Assembly: GCA_016291135.1 (NCBI GenBank)
Contig: JAEFAE010000030.1
Location: 1 to 35,804, forward strand
Direction: 5' to 3'
Origin: Bacteroidales bacterium
GTDB taxonomy: Bacteria > Bacteroidota > Bacteroidia > Bacteroidales > F082
DNA length: 35,804 bases
Below are positions 31,205 to 35,804 of the stretch, one piece after another. The translations under genes and the position numbers were made by a program. The notes beneath the pieces are model-generated. The model did not search any database. It was not told the origin of the DNA and saw only the letters and a list, made by a program, of their open reading frames with translations. Position 1 is the stretch's first letter. The number at the start of each line of letters is the position of its first letter.

Positions 31205-31681
31205 ATGGCAGTTATTAAATTATCAGAAGCGAAGATCAACTTCATCAAGGACGTCTGCAAGTCGTTTGGCAACAAGCCGGGTGAGGTCATCAATGTGCTG
31301 CACAAGGTTCAGGGCGAGTATGGCTATCTGCCTGCTGAGGTCCAGGAGCTGGTGGCCAAGGAGCTGGGCATCCCGGTCTCCAGGGTCTATGGCATCGTGT
31401 CGTTCTATTCCTTCTTCACCATGACGCCCAAGGGCGAGCACCCGATCAGTGTCTGCTTGGGTACCGCCTGCTACGTGCGTGGTGCCGAGAAGGTGTTGGA
31501 CGAGCTGAAGCGTCAGCTGGGCATCAACGTCGGCGAGGTCACTCCCGACGGCAAGTTCTCGCTGACCTGCCTCCGCTGCGTTGGTGCATGCGGTCTGGCT
31601 CCCGTCATCGAAGTCGGTGAGAAGGTCTATGGCCGTATGACTCCCGACCGCGTGAAGGACGTGCTCGCTGAGTACAAATGA
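31205..31681 (+). CDS. hydC: NuoE-like subunit of bifurcating [FeFe] hydrogenase
   Basis: This 158-residue protein has a helical N-terminal part (VINVLHKVQGEYGYLPAEVQ) and a thioredoxin-like [2Fe-2S] domain. The ligands are Cys84, Cys89 (VCLGTACY), Cys125 and Cys129 (CVGACGLAP), with an extra Cys122. This is the NuoE/HydC type that completes the HydABC trimer. It is the last gene of the operon, placed after HydA rather than first as in some other hyd operons. It is followed by a strong terminator. Confidence 0.93.
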   Translation: MAVIKLSEAKINFIKDVCKSFGNKPGEVINVLHKVQGEYGYLPAEVQELVAKELGIPVSRVYGIVSFYSFFTMTPKGEHPISVCLGTACYVRGAEKVLDELKRQLGINVGEVTPDGKFSLTCLRCVGACGLAPVIEVGEKVYGRMTPDRVKDVLAEYK

Positions 31682-31710
31682 TCACCTAATTAATTTAGGT
31701 GTAACGAAAG

Positions 31711-31741
31711 TAGGACGGCCGGAAGGTCGTCCTATTTTTTT
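31711..31741 (+). terminator. Intrinsic terminator of the hydrogenase operon
   Basis: A 10-bp stem (31711-31720 with 31725-31734, TAGGACGGCC and GGTCGTCCTA, one G-U pair) has a GGAA tetraloop and is followed by seven T. A smaller AT-rich palindrome CACCTAA/TTAGGTG (31683-31701) precedes it right after the hydC stop. Confidence 0.88.
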
Positions 31742-31751
31742 ATGGATGTTT

Positions 31752-32687
31752 TTATAGTGAATAGCCTGTCGCTTCAAAGACCGCCTCTTTGCTCAACCCC
31801 ATGGACAGCAGTTTTTGAGCGATCGCTGATTTGGCGTTGGCTTCACCTTCGGCAATGCCAAGTTCTTTCCCCTCGGCAATGCCAAGTTCTTTCCCCTCGG
31901 CGAGACCGAGTTCTTTCCCCTCTTTCATTCCAGCTTCTTTGCCCGCTTTCTCACCTTTCTCGTAGGAGTAGGCGATGGTGTTGTGGTTGTCCCAGTAATG
32001 TTTCTGGCTCACCATGTAGGCGAACTGCTCCTCTTGGGTGAACATCCCGATCCGCGCCTCCTCGAAGAACTTCGTGAACACCTGGTCCTGGAGCTCCTTG
32101 GGTTGTGTCAGCAGGTAACAGATGTTCTTCAGCACGTAGAGCCACTTGTCCTGCATCGTGACGAGTTCGTCCTCGGCTTTTTTGAACTTGGGCATTTCTA
32201 TGTAATAGAATGTCAGCTTGTCATAGACCTCGTGGTTGTCGTCGGTGTCCTTGAGCTTGACCTTGTGCATGTAGCTGTCTCCGGGGTATTCCTTTTTTGG
32301 GAAAACAAAGTCGAGGATCCCGACGACGCACACTTCATTGAGTTGATAATCCCATTCACCTTTGGGCGCCTGCTGAACGATCGCAGCGGAGGCGTAATAG
32401 ACGGTTCGGTCCTTGAAGTAAGGTTGGTCGGAGCGTTGCATCTCGACGATGAAGTGCCCGCCGTCTTGGGTGCGGCAATACACATCGAACACGGAGTTGC
32501 GGTCGCCGTAATAAGGTCCGAGGATCTCGGTGTTGAGGTAACTCAAGTCGACGATGGGGTTGCGGTCGCCGTCGAAGAGGGCATTGAGGAAGCTGATGAG
32601 GAGGTCCTTGTTGGGCTCGGTGCCGAAGAGTTTCTTGAACCCGAAGTCGGTGTAGGGGTTCATGAAAGGGGAGTGGATGTTGTTCAT
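31752..32687 (-). CDS. Rpn-type PD-(D/E)XK nuclease/transposase family protein
   Basis: This 311-residue protein begins NPYTDFGFKKLFGTEPNKD. It contains a nuclease core with VFDVYCRTQDGGHFIVEMQR, where Asp and Glu-x-Gln match the PD-(D/E)XK active-site pattern, and YYASAAIVQQ. This is the Rpn / 'PD-(D/E)XK nuclease family transposase' family common in Bacteroidota, linked in enterobacteria to RecA-independent recombination. The C-terminal region has three tandem copies of an 8-residue unit (GKELGIAEG-like), coded by a 24-bp DNA repeat. Copy number of such units often varies between relatives. The protein does not look truncated. It may be a mobile or defence-related gene, but no terminal repeats were seen. 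Confidence 0.85.
   Translation of the reverse strand: MNNIHSPFMNPYTDFGFKKLFGTEPNKDLLISFLNALFDGDRNPIVDLSYLNTEILGPYYGDRNSVFDVYCRTQDGGHFIVEMQRSDQPYFKDRTVYYASAAIVQQAPKGEWDYQLNEVCVVGILDFVFPKKEYPGDSYMHKVKLKDTDDNHEVYDKLTFYYIEMPKFKKAEDELVTMQDKWLYVLKNICYLLTQPKELQDQVFTKFFEEARIGMFTQEEQFAYMVSQKHYWDNHNTIAYSYEKGEKAGKEAGMKEGKELGLAEGKELGIAEGKELGIAEGEANAKSAIAQKLLSMGLSKEAVFEATGYSL
31848..31919 (-). repeat. 24-bp in-frame tandem repeat in the Rpn-type gene
   Basis: Three units of 24 bases lie head to tail (31848-31871, 31872-31895, 31896-31919). The first two differ by one base and the third by four more. They code for EGKELGIA / EGKELGLA-like octapeptides and a degenerate fourth unit follows at 31920. Such repeats change length by slippage. 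Confidence 0.85.
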
Positions 32688-32727
32688 AGTGTTTTGGTTT
32701 ATTTATTCAAATCGTTTAATAATTGCT

Positions 32728-32736
32728 GCAAAGATA
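32728..32736 (-). promoter_or_regulatory. -7 element of the Rpn-type gene
   Basis: The minus strand reads TATCTTTGC, an exact -7 match, 40 bases upstream of the start codon. Confidence 0.6.
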
Positions 32737-32825
32737 GGGTATATTATAAAAATATGCAAGTGTTTTGGTGAAATTATTTGCATTATACCCCTATATCCTT
32801 GAAAACACATTGTTCAAGGATCCCT

Positions 32826-33002
32826 ATGGAAAAGATAATCATTGCTAAAACGACACAGAAACGACCTGACTTAACCCTGCTTCAGGCCATGGAGACCATC
32901 GCTGAAAACAATAGGGATTCGAAGCTGAGGGAGCAGGATCGTAAGTGCTATGAGTACGACCTCGTCACAGCCGTTAAGGGTATTGCCTTAAACGAGTTTT
33001 AA
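32826..33002 (+). CDS. Doubtful small protein
   Basis: This short frame of 58 residues starts MEKIIIAKTTQKRPDLTLLQ and ends AVKGIALNEF. It is charged, without a signal peptide, and its codon use is compatible with coding. It ends 15 bases inside the tail of the convergent gene at 32988. There is no recognisable promoter or ribosome-binding site. No family is recognised. It could be a genuine small ORF or chance. Confidence 0.3.
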   Translation: MEKIIIAKTTQKRPDLTLLQAMETIAENNRDSKLREQDRKCYEYDLVTAVKGIALNEF

Positions 33003-33551
33003 CTCACACAACCCATCCTTGTTGCCGACCACAAAGGCCGTAGGTGGGTTGTTTCCTTGTACGAGGTCGGAAAGGTAGAGCGGCTCGCCAAGGATGAAGA
33101 GGCTGGCATAGAAGGTGTCACCGACCTTCAGTTTGGAGTTTTCAGCCGTTTCCACGATGAACTTCATGTCGCCGAGGTAACGGAAGGTGCAGCGTCGGTC
33201 GGGCTTCCAGGAGACGAATACGTGGTCGCCTATCTTTAACTCTTCTGTGTGAATATGGGGGGAGAGCACTGGGTTGGAGCCTTCTCCCTTGCCAATCTCT
33301 TCGATGAATGCATCCCAGTTGTCGAAGCCAAGAAACCGTGAGAGGATCTCCAACGTACTGTTGCGCGTTTGGTCGGCACCGTCGATATAACCCCACAGGC
33401 GTTTCAGGGTGGTGGGGCTCATGGTCTCTCGGGTGCGCTCGAAGACGGCACCGCTGAGGAAGATGAAGTCGGTGGGCGATTTCATCTTCCTTTTCACACT
33501 GTTCTCGATGCGTTGCTTGAGTTCAGAGATCTCTGGACTGGTTTTTTTCAT
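32988..33551 (-). CDS. Bacteroidales protein of unknown function with helical N-terminal domain
   Basis: This 187-residue protein begins MKKTSPEISELKQRIENSVK and continues FERTRETMSPTTLKRLWGYI and TRNSTLEILSRFLGFDNWDA. I believe the same order of motifs recurs in other Bacteroidales proteins. The N-terminal part is compatible with a helix-turn-helix-like region. The C-terminal part (GDHVFVSWKPDRRCTFRYLG, KVGDTFYASLFILGEPLYLS) is beta-rich. A regulatory role is possible but not shown. The ATG at 33551 follows a -7-like element at 33570-33578; an upstream in-frame ATG adds 38 basic residues and lies beyond that element. Divergent to the membrane kinase gene at 33677. Confidence 0.75.
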   Translation of the reverse strand: MKKTSPEISELKQRIENSVKRKMKSPTDFIFLSGAVFERTRETMSPTTLKRLWGYIDGADQTRNSTLEILSRFLGFDNWDAFIEEIGKGEGSNPVLSPHIHTEELKIGDHVFVSWKPDRRCTFRYLGDMKFIVETAENSKLKVGDTFYASLFILGEPLYLSDLVQGNNPPTAFVVGNKDGLCELKLV

Positions 33552-33569
33552 AAAACTACAATTCACATT

Positions 33570-33578
33570 GCAAAGAAA
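33570..33578 (-). promoter_or_regulatory. Possible -7 element of the gene at 32988-33551
   Basis: The minus strand reads TTTCTTTGC, one mismatch from TAnnTTTGC, 19 bases upstream of the chosen ATG. The same nonamer is seen before the acyl-CoA synthetase gene. Confidence 0.4.
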
Positions 33579-33653
33579 CAAACTTTTCTTGACATGGGGT
33601 TGGTCCATTTTGGTTCTTGTTTTTCGTTGACGATACCATGGGTTTTTTTTGTT

Positions 33654-33662
33654 TATCTTTGC
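33654..33662 (+). promoter_or_regulatory. -7 element of the membrane kinase gene
   Basis: TATCTTTGC is an exact -7 match, 15 bases upstream of the ATG at 33677. The leader would be only about 8 bases long. Confidence 0.6.
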
Positions 33663-33676
33663 CAAGCTTTACCGTT

Positions 33677-35804
33677 ATGGACGACATCAGCACATCGGGA
33701 CCCATCACCGGACAGTTCTTCTCGTTCGACGAGCTTCAGACCTCGTACGAGCCTTTGGCGAGTCGTGGCTTCAACCAATTAGTGAAGGTGAAGCGGCAGG
33801 GGAGGTGGTTCCTGTTGAAAGGCTTGAATCCGGAATACCGGCAGCAGCCTGTATATCTTGAGCTGCTGAAAAAGGAGTATGCCTTGATGGTGCAGCTCGA
33901 CCATCCCAATATCGTGAAGGCCTACGCTAAGGAGGTGAACGAGGCGTTGGGACCTTCCATCGTGATGGAATACATCGATGGGGTGACGCTTGACCAGTTT
34001 CTTGAGGGCAAGCCCTCGCTGCAAGCCCGCCGCAAGGTGGTCGAACAGTTGGTGGACGCCCTGTCCTATCTTCACAGCAAACAGGTGATCCACCGTGACT
34101 TGAAGCCCAGCAACATCCTTGTTACCCGAAATGGCAACAACGTGAAGATCATCGACTTCGGGTTGTCCGATGCCGACGATTACACCATCTTGAAACAGAA
34201 AGCCGGTACCTTGAAATACATGGCACCCGAGCAGTTGGAATCAGATGGTGTCATCGATTGCCGTTCCGACATCTATGCTTTCGGCTTGTTGTTAAGAAAG
34301 CTCTCTCCGCATCGTTATCGTTCCATTGTGGCTAAGTGCACCCGACATGAGCCTGATCGGCGTTATCCCGACATGGAGGCAGTACGAAAGACCTTGGAGC
34401 GGAGTGACCGTATGGGAAGGGCGATTCCTGTGTTGGTGCTTTTGCTGCTGGCGGCGCTAGCCGTTGTTTTTCCCCTGAAAAGGCCTGCTGCCACTAGCCA
34501 GCCTTTCGAGGAGTTGACGACGGGCATGACGGCGGATCAACGCAAATACCTTGAAGAGGCCGAATGGTATATCAATACCATGCTGAAGCCGATTACCGAT
34601 GAAGCCAAGCAAGGAAGAGAATATCGGGAGGTGTTGTTGGCACGGTTGTCAAACACCAGCTCGGAAATCAAATCCATGCTCAATGAGATGAGCTGTCTTT
34701 ATCAGAACGACGACCAACTGCAGTTGGCTTTCTCATCAAGGGTGGCTCACCATCAGCAACAACTTGAGAAGTGGACGGCGGAGCAGATTAATAGCCATTG
34801 CAGGTCATACAGGGATGATTATCAAAAACATCATTTGAGTCAAGCCGCTTACGACAGCCTTGAATGGCTGGTTTTGCCCACCATCATGGCTTTGCCTGTG
34901 ACTGGGATTACCGACACCACGGCCCTAGGCAGCATGGATGTGACTGGAAAACACTATGGCGGAATGGAGATGGGACTTTGCTGGGGCATGCTCCACAACC
35001 CCACGTTAAAGAGCCAGCATGCTTGTTGCGAGCCCAAGACGGGTGTCGTGATGAGCGGACTGAAGCCCAACACCACCTATTTCGTCAGGGCCTATCTCTC
35101 GGGTAGCGTTGGCGTCATCTATAGCCGGGAGATCACTTTCAGCACACTGTCTTCCGACAAGGTGGGAATGGTGCCTGAAGGTGCTTTGCCCAAGCTGTTC
35201 TCTGTCAGCGAAGGCAAGCAGGTGCTGTTTTCGAAAGGCAACTTGCAATATCAGGCGACGACAAAGACATGGCGTTTTGCCGAGCATCAATACGACGTGA
35301 TTGGGAAAGACAACGAGAAAATCTCGGAGACCTATGCTGGCTGGATCGACCTGTTCGGCTGGGCGACGAGCGGCTACGACCATGGTGCGGTGAACTGGCA
35401 GCCATGGAGCGGCAACAAGGACACGAAGAGCAACGCCTTGCATTGGGCTTACGGCGATGCTTCGTACAACCTGTATGACGAGACGGGCCAGGCGGATTGG
35501 GGCTACAACGCCATCTCGAATGGTGGCAACCAGGAAGGCCTGTGGCGCACGCCTCGGAAGGAGGAATGGTTGTATCTGCTCTTTGTGCGCAACACCGCAT
35601 CGGGCGTCCGTTTCGCCAAGGCTGTCGTCAATGGCGTGAACGGGTTGGTGGTACTGCCCGACCAATGGCAGGCGACTACCTATCAGTTGAATTCCGTTAA
35701 TATGGCGAAAATGAATTACACCAACAATGTCATCTCCCTTGACGATTGGCTGCAGGTGTTGGAGCCTGCAGGAGCGGTGTTTCTGCCTGTGGGAGGTGCC
35801 CGCA
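33677..35804 (+). CDS. Membrane Ser/Thr protein kinase with extracytoplasmic sensor module, 3' end cut off
   Basis: The open frame gives 709 residues up to the window edge. An N-terminal Hanks-type kinase domain (1 to about 242) has Lys48 (WFLLKGL), HRDLKPSN (139-146), DFG (160-162) and YMAPEQ (181-186). The glycine-rich loop is poor. One membrane segment (about 249-266) is followed by a helical extracytoplasmic stretch (about 275-395). Next come an FN3-like portion (LKPNTTYFVRAYLSG, near 460) and the module KLFSVSEGKQVLFSKGNLQY with FGWATSGYD. That module is a common Bacteroidales surface domain. The layout suggests a receptor kinase that reads an external signal and phosphorylates cytoplasmic proteins; substrate and ligand are unknown. 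No phosphatase gene is seen nearby. Confidence 0.8.
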   Translation, partial: MDDISTSGPITGQFFSFDELQTSYEPLASRGFNQLVKVKRQGRWFLLKGLNPEYRQQPVYLELLKKEYALMVQLDHPNIVKAYAKEVNEALGPSIVMEYIDGVTLDQFLEGKPSLQARRKVVEQLVDALSYLHSKQVIHRDLKPSNILVTRNGNNVKIIDFGLSDADDYTILKQKAGTLKYMAPEQLESDGVIDCRSDIYAFGLLLRKLSPHRYRSIVAKCTRHEPDRRYPDMEAVRKTLERSDRMGRAIPVLVLLLLAALAVVFPLKRPAATSQPFEELTTGMTADQRKYLEEAEWYINTMLKPITDEAKQGREYREVLLARLSNTSSEIKSMLNEMSCLYQNDDQLQLAFSSRVAHHQQQLEKWTAEQINSHCRSYRDDYQKHHLSQAAYDSLEWLVLPTIMALPVTGITDTTALGSMDVTGKHYGGMEMGLCWGMLHNPTLKSQHACCEPKTGVVMSGLKPNTTYFVRAYLSGSVGVIYSREITFSTLSSDKVGMVPEGALPKLFSVSEGKQVLFSKGNLQYQATTKTWRFAEHQYDVIGKDNEKISETYAGWIDLFGWATSGYDHGAVNWQPWSGNKDTKSNALHWAYGDASYNLYDETGQADWGYNAISNGGNQEGLWRTPRKEEWLYLLFVRNTASGVRFAKAVVNGVNGLVVLPDQWQATTYQLNSVNMAKMNYTNNVISLDDWLQVLEPAGAVFLPVGGAR

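Noticed and set aside
31848..31919. CRISPR-like array
   Set aside because: Units are directly adjacent 24-mers without spacers and keep the reading frame of a protein; this is a coding tandem repeat.

Overview
The window looks like a chromosomal segment of a fairly GC-rich member of the Bacteroidales (Bacteroidota). The evidence is: repeated Bacteroidota-type -7 promoter elements (TAnnTTTGC) in front of many genes on both strands; the ribosomal L33 / DUF4295 / FtsY / RimO neighbourhood; families typical of the phylum (WbqC-like, DUF5723, Rpn-type nuclease, BACON-like lipoprotein); and a kinase carrying the 'FSVS..KQVLFSKGNLQY' surface module. I cannot place it at genus level. There is no sign of phage, plasmid, rRNA or tRNA. 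No gene-free stretch exceeds about 250 bases.

Layout. 1-3439 (minus): a truncated long-chain acyl-CoA synthetase, a strong terminator, delta-1-pyrroline-5-carboxylate dehydrogenase and a cytoplasmic NlpC/P60 peptidase. 3574-5634 (plus): a 7TM-HD phosphohydrolase of the PgpH (c-di-AMP phosphodiesterase) type. 5755-6800 (minus): a WbqC-like protein translationally coupled to an exported thioredoxin. 6879-13935 (plus): two histidine-catabolism genes, hutI and ftcD. Between them lies a compact set of lipoprotein, DUF5723 outer-membrane protein, radical SAM enzyme and small Cys-rich membrane protein. 14184-18503 (plus): rpmG, DUF4295, ftsY and rimO, with a beta-propeller-like lipoprotein inserted between ftsY and rimO. 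18590-19525: a DUF368 (PopT-type) undecaprenyl-phosphate carrier transporter.

The most notable part is 19532-31681. A minus-strand operon (23385 to 19532) encodes DRTGG, PHP, HATPase, DRTGG and HATPase proteins, then a sensory-type [FeFe]-hydrogenase homologue. The homologue keeps the four H-cluster cysteines but has Phe where catalytic enzymes have the proton-relay Cys. A plus-strand operon (27136-31681) encodes a 2Fe-2S protein and HydB, HydA and HydC of a trimeric NADH/ferredoxin-coupled (electron-bifurcating type) hydrogenase. The likely division of labour is that HydABC makes or consumes H2 while the minus operon senses H2 or redox state. Upstream of the hyd operon lies an interlocked set of ATTCTAA half-sites in the 7-1-7 geometry of Fur/PerR boxes. 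The same heptamer occurs twice near the promoter of the sensory operon. Between the two operons lie a RelE/ParE-type toxin-antitoxin pair, a subtilisin-like protease fused to a predicted outer-membrane beta-barrel, and a small helical protein.

The right end (31752-35804) holds an Rpn-family nuclease with a 24-bp tandem repeat, a small doubtful ORF, a Bacteroidales-type protein of unknown function, and the start of a membrane Ser/Thr kinase with a large extracytoplasmic region. Four copies of a two-hairpin palindromic repeat (REP-like) are scattered in intergenic positions.
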